DNA of 64,000 nt, from the NCBI GenBank assembly GCA_003605115.1, contig QZKY01000016.1:1-64000 (forward strand). Reading direction: 5' to 3'. A program made the position numbers and the translations under genes. The notes beneath the pieces were generated by a model, which worked only from the letters and a program-made list of their open reading frames with translations, searched no databases and had not been told where the DNA came from. This document shows positions 47,770 through 59,551 of this stretch, piece by piece. Numbering within the stretch: the stretch's first letter is position 1; every line of letters starts with the position of its first letter. This DNA is from Oxalobacter sp. GTDB lineage: Bacteria > Pseudomonadota > Gammaproteobacteria > Burkholderiales > Burkholderiaceae_D.

Positions 47770-48281
47770 GCAAACTGTTGTCAGGTGAAGCGTGTCGCAA
47801 GATCGATCGCGAACTCACAAAGTTCCCGTCGGATCAAAAACAGTCTTCCGTGATGGCAGCGTTGGCGATTGCGCAGCAGGAGCGTGGCTGGTTATCGCCG
47901 GAGTTGATGCAGGAAGTCGCCGATTATCTTGGCATGCCTGCGATTGCCGTGCAAGAAGTGGCCAGCTTCTACAACATGTTCAACATCAAACCGGTTGGCA
48001 AGCACAAAATTACCGTATGTACCAATTTGCCGTGCGGGCTGTCCGGCGGCAATGCTGCGGCAGCGCATTTGCAAGAAAGGCTGGGCATCGGGTTTGGCGA
48101 AACGACGACGGATGGTTTGTTTACGCTAGTGCCCGGCGAATGCATGGGTGCCTGCGGCGATGCGCCAGTACTGCTGGTCAACAACAATCGCATGTGCAGC
48201 TGCATGACCAACGAAAAAATCGATGCGATGCTGGCGGATTTGAAGCAGGATGCATTGAAGCAGGAGGAACAGAAAAAATGA
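47766..48281 (+). CDS. nuoE: NADH-quinone oxidoreductase subunit E
   Basis: NuoE is the 24-kDa thioredoxin-fold subunit with the [2Fe-2S] cluster N1a in the NADH dehydrogenase module. The 171-residue product has ligand cysteines in [11 protein letters not shown] and [12 protein letters not shown]. The [15 protein letters not shown] segment is typical. It overlaps both neighbours by 4 nt (nuoD before it, nuoF after it). Confidence 0.96.
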   Translation: MSKLLSGEACRKIDRELTKFPSDQKQSSVMAALAIAQQERGWLSPELMQEVADYLGMPAIAVQEVASFYNMFNIKPVGKHKITVCTNLPCGLSGGNAAAAHLQERLGIGFGETTTDGLFTLVPGECMGACGDAPVLLVNNNRMCSCMTNEKIDAMLADLKQDALKQEEQKK

Positions 48282-49573
48282 CGTGCCTCCACAATCGCCA
48301 CATCAGTCCAGTCGTGCTAGCCGGTTTGGACGGCAGCAACTGGCGTTTGCGTGATTATGTTGCGCGGGGCGGTTACGAAGCCATGAAGCGAATCCTGAGC
48401 GAAAAAATTTCGCCAGATCGCGTGATTGATGAGGTGCGCATATCCGGTTTGCGCGGTCGAGGCGGCGCGGGTTTTCCGACGGGGCTCAAATGGAGCTTCA
48501 TGCCGCGCCGTCACGCGGGGAAAAAATACCTGATTTGCAACAGCGACGAAGGCGAACCGGGCACTTTCAAGGATCGCGATATTTTGCGCTACAACCCGCA
48601 TGCGGTAATTGAAGGCATGATCATTGCGGCTTATGCGATGGGCGTGACGATAGGTTACAACTACATTCATGGCGAAATCTGGGCAGAGTACGAGCGTTTC
48701 GAAGAAGCGATCGAAGAAGCGCGTGCAGCAGGGTTTTTGGGGCAGCGCATCCTCGGAAGTGAGTTCAGTTTTCAGCTGCATGCCTTTCACGGTTATGGTG
48801 CCTACATCTGCGGTGAAGAAACCGCGCTGATTGAATCCATCGAAGGCAAGAAAGGGCAGCCGCGTCACAAACCGCCTTTCCCCGCGAGTGTTGGTTTGTA
48901 CGGCAGACCAACCACAATCAACAACACGGAAACCTTTGCGTCGGTGCCATTCGTGATGAGCATGGGGGGTGCGAAGTATGCTGCGCTGGGCAAGCCGAAC
49001 AACGGCGGCAGCAAAATTTTTTCGATATCAGGCGATGTAGAACTACCGGGCAATTACGAAGTGCCGGTGGGCACGCCATTTGCGACATTGCTGGCACTGG
49101 CAGGCGGTGTGCGCAACGGCAAAAAATTGAAAGCAGTGATTCCAGGCGGATCGTCTTCGCCGGTGGTGCATGGTGACGTCATGATGCAAACGGATATGGA
49201 TTATGACGCCATTGCGAAAGCGGGTTCCATGCTCGGCTCCGGTGCCGTGATCGTGCTGGATGAAACCCGCTGTATGGTGAAGTCGCTGCTGCGTCTCGCG
49301 TACTTCTATTATGAAGAATCCTGCGGCCAGTGCACGCCATGTCGCGAAGGCACTGGCTGGATGTACCGCGTCATCAAGCGGATCGAAAACGGCGAGGGGA
49401 AGTCGGAAGATCTGGATTTATTACTGTCTATAGCCGACAACATCCAGGGGCGCACGATTTGCGCCTTCGGTGATGCGGCGGCGATGCCGGTGCGTTCCTT
49501 CGTGCAGAATTTCCGCAGTGAATTTGAGCATCACATCAAGCATGGTAAATGCATGGTGTCGCCTTATGTGTGA
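48278..49573 (+). CDS. nuoF: NADH-quinone oxidoreductase subunit F (NADH- and FMN-binding)
   Basis: NuoF oxidises NADH through FMN and carries cluster N3. The 431-residue product has the nucleotide-binding [16 protein letters not shown], then [17 protein letters not shown], the FMN region [16 protein letters not shown] and the cluster ligands [12 protein letters not shown]. The start at 48278 has GGAGGA upstream and overlaps the nuoE stop; the frame is open far upstream across nuoE, which is a coincidence. Confidence 0.97.
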   Translation: MTCLHNRHISPVVLAGLDGSNWRLRDYVARGGYEAMKRILSEKISPDRVIDEVRISGLRGRGGAGFPTGLKWSFMPRRHAGKKYLICNSDEGEPGTFKDRDILRYNPHAVIEGMIIAAYAMGVTIGYNYIHGEIWAEYERFEEAIEEARAAGFLGQRILGSEFSFQLHAFHGYGAYICGEETALIESIEGKKGQPRHKPPFPASVGLYGRPTTINNTETFASVPFVMSMGGAKYAALGKPNNGGSKIFSISGDVELPGNYEVPVGTPFATLLALAGGVRNGKKLKAVIPGGSSSPVVHGDVMMQTDMDYDAIAKAGSMLGSGAVIVLDETRCMVKSLLRLAYFYYEESCGQCTPCREGTGWMYRVIKRIENGEGKSEDLDLLLSIADNIQGRTICAFGDAAAMPVRSFVQNFRSEFEHHIKHGKCMVSPYV

Positions 49574-49579
49574 GGCGGC

Positions 49580-51916
49580 ATGAAAACTGAAAAAGACATG
49601 ATCGAAATCGACATTGACGGCAAAAAGGTAAAGGTTCCCTCGGGCACTTCGGTGATCGAGGCGGCGAACCGTGTCGGTGTCGATATACCGCATTTTTGCT
49701 ATCACAAGAAGCTTTCGTTGACGGCAAGTTGCCGCATGTGCCTGGTTGAAATTGAAAATGTGGCAAAGCCGGTTCCCGCGTGTGCGACCCCTGCAACAGC
49801 AGGCATGAAAGTGCATACGCACAGCCACAAGGCGGTGCAGGCGCAAAAAGCGGTGATGGAATTTTTGCTGATCAACCATCCACTGGATTGTCCGATTTGT
49901 GATCAGGGCGGCGAGTGCCGCTTGCAGGATATAGCAATGGGCTACGGTCAGGTGGAATCGCGCTTCACCGAAGAAAAGCGCATTGTCTTCCGCAAGAATG
50001 CGGGCCCGCTGATTGCGATGGAAGAAATGAGCCGTTGCATTCATTGCACACGATGCGTGCGCTTTGGACAGGAAGTCGCAGGCATCATGGAACTGGGCAT
50101 GCTGCATCGTGGGGAGCATGCCGAGATCACGACTTTCGTCGGCAAGACCATCGATTCCGAACTTTCGGGGAACATGATCGATTTTTGTCCGGTGGGTGCG
50201 CTCACGTCAAAACCTTTCCGCTACACCGCACGCGGATGGGAACTCACGCGCAACCGGTCGATCAGCCCACACGATGGACTGGGTGCGAACCTGATCATCG
50301 AATCGAAAAACCAGAAAGTGATGCGTGTGCTGCCATTGGAAAACGAAGCGGTCAACGAATGCTGGATTTCAGACAAGGATCGTTTCTCATATGAAGCACT
50401 GAACAGCGCAGAACGTCTGACCAAACCGATGATCAAGCAAGGCAATCAGTGGCATGAAACGGACTGGCAGACGGCGCTGGAATACATTGGCCATGGTTTG
50501 GACGATATCAAGAACGATTTTGGTGCGCAAAGCATCGCGGCACTGGCTTCCCCGCACGCGACGCTGGAAGAATTGACACTATTAAATAAACTGATGCGAG
50601 GTATTGGTTCGTCGCGCATTGATGCGCGTCCACGCCAAACGGATCGCACGCTGGAAGGCAGGCTCGTGCCGTGGCTCGGGATGCCGATTGCAGAAGTGGG
50701 GCAATTGCAGGAAGTGCTGGTTGTCGGTTCGTTCCTGCGCAAGGATCATCCGCTCTTGGCGGCGCGGTTGCGTCAGTCGGCCAACAAGGGGGCACAGATT
50801 AGCATGCTGCACGCGGTGGACGACGATACGCTGATGCCCATTGCGAACAGGATGCTGCGCAAGCCTTCTGAGTGGCAAACCGCGCTCGCGGAAATGGCTG
50901 TCGCTATTGCGCGCATTGCGGACGTGGCAGCGCCTGCCGGTTGTGAAGCCGTGTCACCCTCTCAAGAGGCGCAGCAAATTGCAGCGAGCCTAATGTCCGG
51001 TCGTCGCGCGGCCATTTTGCTTGGTAATGCGGTGGCGCAGCATCCGCAGGCATCGCAATTGCATGCGATGGTTGAATGGATCGCGCAACAGACCAGCATA
51101 CGGTTTGGCTATTTGACGGAAGCGGCGAATACGGTTGGTGCGTCGCTGGCCTGTCCTGCATCACAGGATATTTTTACGCAGCCTGCAAAAGCCTATATCT
51201 TGCTGCATGCGGAACCGGAGCTCGATTGCGCCAATCCAGTTGCAGCACGCGCTGCGCTGGAACAAGCGAAGATGGTGGTGGTGATGTCGCCCTTCAAGCA
51301 CAGCGTGGACGTGGCAGATGTGCTGTTGCCGATAGCGCCGTTCACCGAAACCTCCGGCACTTTCGTGAACGCCGAAGGGCGTGCGCAAAGTTTTAATGCC
51401 GCGGTGCGGCCGCTGGGCGAAACGCGTCCGGGCTGGAAAGTGCTGCGTGTGTTGGGCAATGTATTGAATGTGAAAGATTTTGAATACGAATCGTCCGAGC
51501 AGGTGCGCGATGCTATCACGCAGGGGCAGACCGATTTGTCTGCACGCTTGAAGAATGTGTCGGGTTTGCAGGTGCAATATAAACAGAATGCCGTGCAAGG
51601 CTTGGAATCGCGGGGCTTGGAACGTTTGGCTGACGTGCCGATTTATTTTGCCGACCCAATTGTGCGGCGCGCCCGTTCGCTGAAAATGACGAATGACGCC
51701 AAAGCGCCGAAGGCGAGAATGGCAACAGCCTTGATGCAACAACTGGGTATCAAGAATGGTGTGCAATTGCGTGTTTCTCAAGGCAGGAATAGGGTGGTGC
51801 TGGAAGCGATGGCGGATGATCGCGTTGCCGATGGCGTGGTGCGCATCGCAGCAGCTGACGGGACGACCGCAGCGCTGGGCAGTCTGTTCGGTGAACTTAC
51901 GGTGGAGAAAGTGTGA
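49580..51916 (+). CDS. nuoG: NADH-quinone oxidoreductase subunit G
   Basis: NuoG is the large iron-sulfur subunit of the peripheral arm. The N-terminal ferredoxin-like region binds [2Fe-2S] N1b ([20 protein letters not shown]). Next are the His-Cys ligands of N5 ([14 protein letters not shown]) and the [4Fe-4S] N4 region ([11 protein letters not shown], later FCPVGAL). A molybdopterin-oxidoreductase-like domain without cofactor sites makes up the rest. The extra cluster N7 cysteines of E. coli-type NuoG are not evident. Length 778 aa. The gap to nuoF is 6 nt. Confidence 0.95.
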   Translation: MKTEKDMIEIDIDGKKVKVPSGTSVIEAANRVGVDIPHFCYHKKLSLTASCRMCLVEIENVAKPVPACATPATAGMKVHTHSHKAVQAQKAVMEFLLINHPLDCPICDQGGECRLQDIAMGYGQVESRFTEEKRIVFRKNAGPLIAMEEMSRCIHCTRCVRFGQEVAGIMELGMLHRGEHAEITTFVGKTIDSELSGNMIDFCPVGALTSKPFRYTARGWELTRNRSISPHDGLGANLIIESKNQKVMRVLPLENEAVNECWISDKDRFSYEALNSAERLTKPMIKQGNQWHETDWQTALEYIGHGLDDIKNDFGAQSIAALASPHATLEELTLLNKLMRGIGSSRIDARPRQTDRTLEGRLVPWLGMPIAEVGQLQEVLVVGSFLRKDHPLLAARLRQSANKGAQISMLHAVDDDTLMPIANRMLRKPSEWQTALAEMAVAIARIADVAAPAGCEAVSPSQEAQQIAASLMSGRRAAILLGNAVAQHPQASQLHAMVEWIAQQTSIRFGYLTEAANTVGASLACPASQDIFTQPAKAYILLHAEPELDCANPVAARAALEQAKMVVVMSPFKHSVDVADVLLPIAPFTETSGTFVNAEGRAQSFNAAVRPLGETRPGWKVLRVLGNVLNVKDFEYESSEQVRDAITQGQTDLSARLKNVSGLQVQYKQNAVQGLESRGLERLADVPIYFADPIVRRARSLKMTNDAKAPKARMATALMQQLGIKNGVQLRVSQGRNRVVLEAMADDRVADGVVRIAAADGTTAALGSLFGELTVEKV

Positions 51917-53001
51917 TGCCAGACATTCTCCAACCTGCCCTCCAACTCATTCATGCCTACGGAACCGACTGGTTCGGTTCGATGTGGGTATTTGTGTGGA
52001 CCATGATCAAAATCACCTGCGTGATGATGATCGTGCTGGGGATGCTGTCTTATCTGACCTTGTGGGAACGCAAACTGCTCGGCTGGATGCATGTGCGTTT
52101 GGGCGCGAATCGCGTGGGACCGTTTGGACTTCTGCAACCGATAGCAGACGGCATTAAAGCATTCTTCAAAGAGATCACGGTACCCGCCAATGCTGACAAG
52201 GTATTGTTTTATCTCGCGCCCATCCTCTCGATCGCTCCGGCGCTGGTCGCGTGGGCTGTGGTGCCGTTTGGCCCCGAGCTGGTGCTGGCCGATATCAATG
52301 CCGGCTTGCTGTTTGTGATGGCGATTACGTCTTTCGGTGTGTACGGCATTATTGTCGCGGGTTGGGCATCCAACTCGCGTTATGCTTTCCTGGGCGCGAT
52401 GCGCGCGGCTGCGCAGATGGTGTCCTTCGGCATAGCCATCGGTTTCGTGCTGGTGACGGTCGCCATGGTTTCTGGCAGCCTGAACCTTTCCGATATTGTG
52501 CTGGCGCAGAGCAAAGGTTATTTTGTGGATCGCGGCGTGAACTTCCTCTCGTGGAACTGGCTGCCGTTGTTGCCGCTGTATGTGGTGTTCATTATCGCCA
52601 GCATGGCAGAAACGGCACGCCACCCCTTCGATGTGATCGAAGGGGAATCCGAAATCGTGAACGGCCACATGGTTGAATATTCTGGCATGTCGTTTGCGAT
52701 GTTTTTCATGGCCGAGTACGGGAACATGATTCTGTTCTCCGGCATTGCAGTCATCATGTTCTTGGGCGGCTGGCACGCACCTTTCGGGTTTGCGCCATTT
52801 ACGTGGCTGCCGGGCTGGATGTGGTTGGGCGCAAAAACCTTTATGGTGGTATCAACCTTCATTTGGGTGCGCGCGACTTTCCCGCGCTACCGATATGATC
52901 AAATCATGCGTCTGGGCTGGAAAGTCTTCATTCCGCTGACGCTCGGATATCTGGTTTTTGTTGCGGCGTGGATGCAGACGCCGTGGAATATTTGGCCATG
53001 A
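51916..53001 (+). CDS. nuoH: NADH-quinone oxidoreductase subunit H
   Basis: NuoH is the membrane subunit that, with NuoB and NuoD, forms the quinone-access channel. The 361-residue product has about eight helices and the conserved segments [25 protein letters not shown] and [26 protein letters not shown] (landmarks at about residues 50 and 235). The ATG at 51916 overlaps the nuoG stop by 1 nt; a GTG one codon earlier is an alternative start. Confidence 0.95.
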   Translation: MPDILQPALQLIHAYGTDWFGSMWVFVWTMIKITCVMMIVLGMLSYLTLWERKLLGWMHVRLGANRVGPFGLLQPIADGIKAFFKEITVPANADKVLFYLAPILSIAPALVAWAVVPFGPELVLADINAGLLFVMAITSFGVYGIIVAGWASNSRYAFLGAMRAAAQMVSFGIAIGFVLVTVAMVSGSLNLSDIVLAQSKGYFVDRGVNFLSWNWLPLLPLYVVFIIASMAETARHPFDVIEGESEIVNGHMVEYSGMSFAMFFMAEYGNMILFSGIAVIMFLGGWHAPFGFAPFTWLPGWMWLGAKTFMVVSTFIWVRATFPRYRYDQIMRLGWKVFIPLTLGYLVFVAAWMQTPWNIWP

Positions 53002-53014
53002 GGCGGAGCGAATG

Positions 53015-53503
53015 ATGAGAGTCATCACGGATTTCCTGCGCAGCTTCATGTTGGTGGAACTGATCAAAGGTTTCGCGGTGACGGGGCGTTACCTGTTCAA
53101 GCGCAAAATAACGATTGAATACCCGGATGAGAAAACGCCGCAATCGCCGCGCTTCCGAGGCATGCACGCCTTGCGCCGTTATCCAAATGGCGAAGAACGC
53201 TGCATTGCTTGCAAGCTGTGTGAAGCGGCGTGTCCGGCGCTGGCAATCACGATTGAGTCTGAACAGCGCGCCGATGGCACGCGTCGCACGGTGCGCTACG
53301 ACATCGATCAAAACAAGTGCATCTTCTGCGGATTCTGCGAAGAGGCCTGCCCGGTCGATGCGATTGTGGAAACGCAATTATATGAATATCACGGCGAGAG
53401 CCGCAGCGATTTGTACTTCACCAAGGAAATGCTGCTGGCGATTGGTGACAAGTATGAAAAAGAGATTGCGGCCATCAAGCAGGTGGATGCGCGGTACAAG
53501 TAA
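53015..53503 (+). CDS. nuoI: NADH-quinone oxidoreductase subunit I
   Basis: NuoI is the ferredoxin-like subunit with two [4Fe-4S] clusters, N6a and N6b. The 162-residue product has both motifs, [13 protein letters not shown] and [13 protein letters not shown], and the N-terminal membrane-surface helix [20 protein letters not shown]. Two adjacent ATGs exist (53012 and 53015). The second has the better spacing (6 nt) to GGAG, so I prefer it. Confidence 0.96.
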   Translation: MRVITDFLRSFMLVELIKGFAVTGRYLFKRKITIEYPDEKTPQSPRFRGMHALRRYPNGEERCIACKLCEAACPALAITIESEQRADGTRRTVRYDIDQNKCIFCGFCEEACPVDAIVETQLYEYHGESRSDLYFTKEMLLAIGDKYEKEIAAIKQVDARYK

Positions 53504-53528
53504 GGCACTGAGATAAGGCACTAAGAAC

Positions 53529-54155
53529 ATGGAATTCAAGACCATCCTGTTTTACGCTTTCTCCACCATCCTGGTGGTGTCGGCCTTGTGCGTGGTCACC
53601 GCGCGCAATCCGGTGCATGCTGCACTTTTCCTCGTGCTGTCTTTCTTCACGTCCGCCGCTATCTGGATTTTGCTCAAAGCCGAATTCCTCGCCATCGTGC
53701 TGGTGCTGGTGTATGTCGGCGCGGTAATGGTATTGTTCCTCTTTGTGGTGATGATGGTCGACATTGATCTGGATAACATCCGAACAGGATTCAAGAAAAG
53801 TTTGTGGGTAGCGATTCCCGTTGGTTTGTTAATCGTGTTTGAAATGACAGCGGTAATGCTGCGGGGATTCTGGTCTCCGGAAATGACAGCGCCCGCAGCA
53901 GCGGCCAACATCGGCACCACCAAGGAATTGGGCAAGCTGCTTTACACGCAATATGTGTATGCGTTTGAAATTGCCGCAGCGATTTTGCTGGTGGCCATCA
54001 TTGCCGCCGTGGCGCTCACACTACGCCGCCGCACCGATGCGCGTTACACTGATCCGGCGGCTGCGATGAAAGTGCGTCGCGAAGACCGCATCCGCATCGT
54101 CAAGATGCCAGCCGAGTCCGAACGTGCCAGCAAAGCGAAAGGGGAGGCGAAATGA
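53529..54155 (+). CDS. nuoJ: NADH-quinone oxidoreductase subunit J
   Basis: NuoJ is a five-helix membrane subunit next to NuoH, NuoK and NuoA. The 208-residue product has the conserved [16 protein letters not shown] and [23 protein letters not shown], the latter containing the pi-bulge helix. The C-terminal 45 residues are charged and cytoplasmic. The stop overlaps nuoK by 4 nt. Confidence 0.95.
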   Translation: MEFKTILFYAFSTILVVSALCVVTARNPVHAALFLVLSFFTSAAIWILLKAEFLAIVLVLVYVGAVMVLFLFVVMMVDIDLDNIRTGFKKSLWVAIPVGLLIVFEMTAVMLRGFWSPEMTAPAAAANIGTTKELGKLLYTQYVYAFEIAAAILLVAIIAAVALTLRRRTDARYTDPAAAMKVRREDRIRIVKMPAESERASKAKGEAK

Positions 54156-54460
54156 TTCTCTCGCTCGCTCACTTCCTTATCCTTGGCGCAATTCTCTTTT
54201 CGATTGCGATTGTCGGCATTTTCATCAACCGCAAGAATCTGATCGTGCTGTTGATGTGTATCGAACTGATGCTGCTGGCCGTGAACATGAACTTTGTTGC
54301 GTTCTCTCATTATTTGGGGGACGCATCTGGACAAATATTTGTCTTTTTCATCCTCACGGTCGCGGCGGCAGAATCGGCCATTGGCTTGGCGATACTGGTG
54401 GTGCTCTTCCGGAACATGAAGAGCATCAATGTTGAAGATATGAACAGCTTAAAAGGATAA
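54152..54460 (+). CDS. nuoK: NADH-quinone oxidoreductase subunit K
   Basis: NuoK is a three-helix membrane subunit homologous to MrpC, with two conserved membrane glutamates. These are visible in [17 protein letters not shown] and [19 protein letters not shown]. The 102-residue length is standard. It is coupled to nuoJ by overlap and lies 7 nt before nuoL. Confidence 0.96.
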   Translation: MILSLAHFLILGAILFSIAIVGIFINRKNLIVLLMCIELMLLAVNMNFVAFSHYLGDASGQIFVFFILTVAAAESAIGLAILVVLFRNMKSINVEDMNSLKG

Positions 54461-54467
54461 AACAGAC

Positions 54468-56501
54468 ATGGCCGCCCACCTCAACCCCAACCTGCTGCTC
54501 GCGGTGCCACTGGCGCCGCTGGTCGGGGCGGCTGTGGCCGGGTTGCTTTGCACGCGCTTCGCGGGCAATCTGTTCTTCGGCAAGCAAGTCGCGCGTAAGG
54601 TTTCGCATTGCGCGGCGATTCTGGGTGTGTTCATCTCCTTCGCCATTTCCATCTATGCATTGTTGGGTGTGCTCGATGGCGCGCGCGTGGATGTAACGAT
54701 TTACACCTGGAACGCCGTGGATGGTTTCAGGATGGAAATCGGCTTCCTCGTGGACAGCCTCACCGCGACCATGATGTGCGTGGTCACTTTCATTTCGCTG
54801 ATGGTGCACATCTACACCATCGGTTACATGGAGGAAGACGAAGGCTACAATCGCTTCTTTTCCTATATTGCACTCTTCACTTTCATGATGCTGATGCTCG
54901 TGATGAGCAACAACATGGTGCAACTTTTCTTCGGCTGGGAAGGTGTGGGGCTGATGTCGTATTTGCTCATCGGCTTCTGGTATGACAAACCGACAGCGAC
55001 AGTCGCTAGCATGAAAGCTTTCATCGTCAACCGCATCGGCGACTTCGGTTTCATTCTCGGCATCGGTTTGCTCTTTGCGTATGGCGGGTCGATGCACTAT
55101 AGCGATGTGTTTGCGCAACGTCAGCAACTGGCAGGCATGATGCTGCCCGGCACAAACTGGATGCTGCTCGATGTTGCCTGCATTTTGCTCTTCATCGGCG
55201 CGATGGCGAAATCTGCACAATTCCCGCTGCACGTCTGGTTGCCGGATTCGATGGAAGGCCCGACGCCCATTTCCGCATTGATCCATGCCGCAACGATGGT
55301 GACCGCAGGCATTTTTATGGTCACGCGCATGTCGCCTCTGTTTGAACTTTCGGAATGTGCGCTGTCCTTCATCATGATCATTGGCGCGATTACCGCACTC
55401 TTCATGGGTTTCATCGCGATGGTGCAAAACGACATCAAGCGCGTCATTGCTTATTCCACACTCTCGCAACTCGGCTACATGACCGTGGCTTTGGCCGCAT
55501 CTGCATACTCCGCTGCGATTTTCCACCTCACCACGCATGCCTTCTTCAAAGCCTTGCTGTTTCTGTGCGCAGGTGCGGTCATTCTGGCGATGCATCACGA
55601 TCAGGATATTCGCAACATGGGCGGCTTGCGCAAAAGCATGCCAATAGCGTGGGTGACATCACTCATCGGGACGCTGGCGCTGATTGGCGCGCCGCTGTTT
55701 TCCGGTTTTTATTCGAAGGAAAGCATCATTGATGCCGTCAAGTATTCGCACATTGCGGGCTCCGGTTTTGCCTATGGCGCGGTGATGATCGGTGTTTTCG
55801 TGACGGCGTTTTATTCCTTCCGCCTGCTGTTCCTGGTCTTCCATGGCGAAGAGCGCTTTGGTAAACCGGACAGCGTACATCATGGCGACTCAGAAGTAGG
55901 CTTGCATCGCGGCGAACGTCCGCATCACACACCATTGACCATGTCGGTACCGCTGGTGTTGCTCGCGATTCCTTCAGCGATCATCGGTCTTCTCCTCATT
56001 GCCCCCATGTTGTTCAGCAATTTCTTTGCTGATGCCATTGTGGTGAGCGAAACGCATCGCGCGATGCAGGAATTGAAAGCAGCCTTCCACGGGTCATTGG
56101 CGATGGCGATGCATGGCATGGTCACGCTCCCGTTTTTTCTGATGCTAGCCGGTTCGCTCGCGGCCTGGTACTGCTACAGAGTGAATGCACGCGTGACTGC
56201 GACTATGAAAGAGCGCGCGTCGTGGCTCTATCGCTTGCTGGACAACAGTTATTACCTGGACAAGCTGAACGAATATATCTTTGTACGCGGTGCGCGCTTT
56301 GCCGGACGTTTTTTGTGGAATGTGGGTGACAGAGGATTGATCGACGAGTGGATTATCAATGGCAGCACGCGCATGGTCGCATGGTTCGCCGCATTCACCC
56401 GGCAGTGGCAATCTGGCCATGTTTACCGCTATGCGCTGGTCATGATTCTGGGTGTGCTGGCGTTCATGCTGATTTTTCTGCCATTCCCGTTTTTGAAATG
56501 A
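54468..56501 (+). CDS. nuoL: NADH-quinone oxidoreductase subunit L
   Basis: NuoL is the distal antiporter-like proton-pumping subunit. The 677-residue protein has about 14 core helices, with FFGWEGVGLMSYLLIGFWY, KSAQFPLHVWLPDSMEGPTP and HAATMVTAGIFMVTR. The C-terminal part includes the long amphipathic lateral helix that runs along NuoM and NuoN. The VQNDIKRVIAYSTLSQLGYM segment holds conserved lysines. Length fits the family. Confidence 0.96.
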   Translation: MAAHLNPNLLLAVPLAPLVGAAVAGLLCTRFAGNLFFGKQVARKVSHCAAILGVFISFAISIYALLGVLDGARVDVTIYTWNAVDGFRMEIGFLVDSLTATMMCVVTFISLMVHIYTIGYMEEDEGYNRFFSYIALFTFMMLMLVMSNNMVQLFFGWEGVGLMSYLLIGFWYDKPTATVASMKAFIVNRIGDFGFILGIGLLFAYGGSMHYSDVFAQRQQLAGMMLPGTNWMLLDVACILLFIGAMAKSAQFPLHVWLPDSMEGPTPISALIHAATMVTAGIFMVTRMSPLFELSECALSFIMIIGAITALFMGFIAMVQNDIKRVIAYSTLSQLGYMTVALAASAYSAAIFHLTTHAFFKALLFLCAGAVILAMHHDQDIRNMGGLRKSMPIAWVTSLIGTLALIGAPLFSGFYSKESIIDAVKYSHIAGSGFAYGAVMIGVFVTAFYSFRLLFLVFHGEERFGKPDSVHHGDSEVGLHRGERPHHTPLTMSVPLVLLAIPSAIIGLLLIAPMLFSNFFADAIVVSETHRAMQELKAAFHGSLAMAMHGMVTLPFFLMLAGSLAAWYCYRVNARVTATMKERASWLYRLLDNSYYLDKLNEYIFVRGARFAGRFLWNVGDRGLIDEWIINGSTRMVAWFAAFTRQWQSGHVYRYALVMILGVLAFMLIFLPFPFLK

Positions 56502-56529
56502 ACTTTTTTGACGAGCTGATGAACTGACC

Positions 56530-58014
56530 ATGTTGTCCCATTTGCCCCTGCTGAGTATCGCCATCTGGACGCCGATCATTTTCGGCATCCTGGTGTTCGC
56601 CATCGGGCGTGACGACAGGCAGGCGTTCGTGCGCTGGTTTTCGCTCGCCGCATCGATCATCAGTTTTCTGGCGACGCTGCCGATTGTGTATGCCTTCGAC
56701 AAAGCGAAGCACGGTATGCAGTTTGTTGAAAAATTTGCCTGGATTGAGCGCTTCAACATCCACTACCATTTTGGCATCGACGGCATTTCGCTGTGGTTTA
56801 TCGTGTTGACGGCCTTCATCACGATGATCGTCGTGATCGCTGGCTGGGTGCTCATCCAGAGTCGTGTCGCGCAGTACATGGGGGCGCTGTTCGTACTGTC
56901 TGGTTTGATGATTGGCGTCTTTTGCGCATTGGACGGCTTGCTGTTCTATGTGTTCTTTGAGGCCACGCTGATCCCGATGTTCATCATCATTGGTATCTGG
57001 GGCGGCAGTAACCGCGTGTATGCTGCATTCAAGTTTTTCCTCTACACATTGCTCGGTTCGCTCTTGATGCTGATCGCAGTGCTGTATCTGTATTTCAAAT
57101 CGGGCGGCAGTTTCGATTTGCAAACATGGCAAACGATGCCGCTTGAACTGAATGTCCAAATCTTCATTTTCCTTGCGTTCCTTGCCGCCTTTGCGGTGAA
57201 GGTGCCGATGTGGCCCGTGCATACCTGGTTGCCGGATGCGCACGTGGAAGCGCCCACGGGCGGCTCCGTTGTCCTTGCCGCCATCATGCTGAAACTGGGC
57301 GCGTATGGTTTCCTGCGTTTTTCGCTGCCGATTGCGCCAGATGCGAGTCATTCGCTTTCCGGCATGATGATCGTGCTGTCGCTGATCGCCATAATTTATA
57401 TTGGCTTGGTGACGCTGGTACAGCGAGACATGAAGAAACTGATTGCGTATTCGTCTGTGGCACACATGGGGTTTGTCACACTGGGCTTCTTCCTGTTTAA
57501 TGGCGTGGCCATGCAAGGCGGCATCGTGCAAATGATTTCACACGGCTTTGTGTCGGGTGCGATGTTTCTGTGCACCGGTGTGCTGTACGACCGCATGCAT
57601 ACGCGCGAGATTGCAGAATACGGTGGCGTGGTGCACACGATGCCGAAATTCGCCGTGTTCTTCGTGCTCTTCTCTTTGGCCAACTGCGGGCTTCCCGGCA
57701 CGTCCGGTTTCGTTGGCGAGTCGATGGTCATATGGGGCAGCATCAAAATCAATTTCTTCGTGGGCGCGTTCGCGGCGCTGGCGTTGATTCTGGCGGCAGC
57801 GTATTCGCTCTGGCTGGTCAAGCGCGTGATTTTTGGTGCCGTGAAAAATGATCAGGTGGCGGCACTGCAAGACATCGGCAAACGCGAATTCTTGATACTC
57901 GCCCTGATGGCGATTGCTGTCATTGCGGTGGGTGTTTATCCTGCGCCGCTCACCGAAGCGATGCAAGTCTCGGTGACGGATCTGTTGCAGCATATTGCCC
58001 GATCCAAGTTGTAA
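56530..58014 (+). CDS. nuoM: NADH-quinone oxidoreductase subunit M
   Basis: NuoM is the second antiporter-like proton-pumping subunit. The 494-residue protein has about 14 helices. The conserved glutamate is in [17 protein letters not shown] and the key lysine in [40 protein letters not shown] is also typical. It lies 28 nt behind nuoL, and its stop overlaps the nuoN ATG by 1 nt (TAATG). Confidence 0.96.
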   Translation: MLSHLPLLSIAIWTPIIFGILVFAIGRDDRQAFVRWFSLAASIISFLATLPIVYAFDKAKHGMQFVEKFAWIERFNIHYHFGIDGISLWFIVLTAFITMIVVIAGWVLIQSRVAQYMGALFVLSGLMIGVFCALDGLLFYVFFEATLIPMFIIIGIWGGSNRVYAAFKFFLYTLLGSLLMLIAVLYLYFKSGGSFDLQTWQTMPLELNVQIFIFLAFLAAFAVKVPMWPVHTWLPDAHVEAPTGGSVVLAAIMLKLGAYGFLRFSLPIAPDASHSLSGMMIVLSLIAIIYIGLVTLVQRDMKKLIAYSSVAHMGFVTLGFFLFNGVAMQGGIVQMISHGFVSGAMFLCTGVLYDRMHTREIAEYGGVVHTMPKFAVFFVLFSLANCGLPGTSGFVGESMVIWGSIKINFFVGAFAALALILAAAYSLWLVKRVIFGAVKNDQVAALQDIGKREFLILALMAIAVIAVGVYPAPLTEAMQVSVTDLLQHIARSKL

Positions 58015-59534
58015 TGAACGAAAGTATTCTAACCATGACCGACAACATGAACCTGTTGATAGCGCTGCCCGAAATCATCCTGATGGTTGCGGCATCGGTC
58101 ATTTTGTTGATCGACATGTTCCTGCGCGATGCGCGCCGTCTCGTCACCTTCTGGCTGTCCATGATCACGCTGGCTGCCTGTGTCGCTGTCAGCACGTATT
58201 TGTATTACAGCGTTGACACGTCTATCTACACTTTCCACAAAATGTTCGTCATCGACCCGATGTCGAGCATGCTCAAAATCTTTTCTGCGGTTGCCGTCGC
58301 TTTCACGCTGATCTATTCGCGACGTTATGTCACTGACCGCGGTATCACCGGCACATCATCGCATGGCTTGGGCGGGGAGTTCTATGTGCTCGCCCTGTTT
58401 GCACTGATGGGTCAAATGGTCATGATCTCCGGTGCGAACCTGCTGATCGTGTACCTCGGCCTGGAATTGCTGTCTCTTTCCTTGTATGCCTTGGTGGCAC
58501 TGCGACGCGACGATTCCATGTCCACAGAAGCCGCAATGAAGTTTTTTATTCTCGGCGCGTTGGCATCGGGCTTCATGTTGTACGGGATGTCCATGCTGTA
58601 TGGCGCAACCGGCACACTGGATTTGGTGGAAATCGCCAGAGGAATCACTTCCGGCAATATCGACAAAACTGTGCTGGTATTCGGTATTGTCTTCCTCGTG
58701 GCGGGGCTGGCCTTCAAACTTGGCGCAGCACCTTTCCACATGTGGGTGCCGGATGTGTATCAGGGGGCCTCTACGCCTGTCACGCTCTTGATTGGCGGTG
58801 CACCCAAGCTCGCCGCGTTCGCCATCTGTATGCGTCTGCTGGTGGAAGGCTTGTCACCGCTTGCGATGGATTGGCAGCAAATGCTGATGGTGCTCGCGGT
58901 GCTGTCCATGACCATCGGCAATATCACCGCGCTGGTGCAAACCAACATCAAGCGCATGCTCGCGTATTCTTCCGTGGCGCACATGGGCTTCATGTTGCTC
59001 GGTCTGTTGTCCGGCATGGTGGATGGGGATATCTCTTCTGTCGCCAATGCTTACAGCTCCGCGATGTTTTACGCCATTGCCTATGTGCTCGCCACGCTCG
59101 GCGCATTCGGCGTGATTTTGTTGCTGTCACGTTCAGGATTTGAAGCAGACAGGATCGACGACTTCAAGGGACTCAACCAGCGCAGCCCGTGGTTTGCGTT
59201 TGTGATGATGCTCATGATGTTCTCGCTCGCGGGTTTGCCGCCGCTCGTTGGCTTTTACGCCAAGCTCGCCGTGTTGCAGGCACTGATAGGCGTCAATCAG
59301 TTTGCACTCGCCATCGTGGCGGTGCTGCTCTCGCTGGTCGGCGCGTTCTACTACCTCCGCCTGATCAAGGTCATGTATTTCGATGAACCAGTCAGCACGG
59401 AAAAAATTACCGCAGGCGTTGATCTGCGCGTGGCTCTCGGCATCAACGGCGTGCTGGTGCTGGCGCTGGGTCTGATGCCCGGCTCACTCTTCACCGCGTG
59501 CGCGAAGGCGATTGTGTCGACGCTGGCGTCGTAA
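58014..59534 (+). CDS. nuoN: NADH-quinone oxidoreductase subunit N
   Basis: NuoN is the third antiporter-like subunit of complex I. The 506-residue protein shows [45 protein letters not shown] and [20 protein letters not shown]. The ATG at 58014 overlaps the nuoM stop. Family similarity begins about 11 residues later ([10 protein letters not shown]), so a start at one of the internal ATGs (for example 58047) is possible. It ends the nuo cluster. Confidence 0.95.
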   Translation: MNESILTMTDNMNLLIALPEIILMVAASVILLIDMFLRDARRLVTFWLSMITLAACVAVSTYLYYSVDTSIYTFHKMFVIDPMSSMLKIFSAVAVAFTLIYSRRYVTDRGITGTSSHGLGGEFYVLALFALMGQMVMISGANLLIVYLGLELLSLSLYALVALRRDDSMSTEAAMKFFILGALASGFMLYGMSMLYGATGTLDLVEIARGITSGNIDKTVLVFGIVFLVAGLAFKLGAAPFHMWVPDVYQGASTPVTLLIGGAPKLAAFAICMRLLVEGLSPLAMDWQQMLMVLAVLSMTIGNITALVQTNIKRMLAYSSVAHMGFMLLGLLSGMVDGDISSVANAYSSAMFYAIAYVLATLGAFGVILLLSRSGFEADRIDDFKGLNQRSPWFAFVMMLMMFSLAGLPPLVGFYAKLAVLQALIGVNQFALAIVAVLLSLVGAFYYLRLIKVMYFDEPVSTEKITAGVDLRVALGINGVLVLALGLMPGSLFTACAKAIVSTLAS

Positions 59535-59551
59535 AAGCATTCAGGCAGGCC

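Noticed and set aside
47792-48277. Long N-terminal extension of the nuoF frame across nuoE
   Set aside because: nuoE is certain in the other frame, and nuoF has an ideal start with GGAGGA at 48278.
51778-52776. A 332-codon minus-strand frame opposite nuoG/nuoH
   Set aside because: Antisense shadow spanning the boundary of two certain genes, without a family match.
54426-55598. A 390-codon minus-strand frame opposite nuoL
   Set aside because: Antisense shadow of nuoL with repetitive His/Glu/Gln composition and no domain.
56464-57531. A 355-codon minus-strand frame opposite nuoM
   Set aside because: Antisense shadow of nuoM; composition dominated by His, Gln, Asp and Arg.
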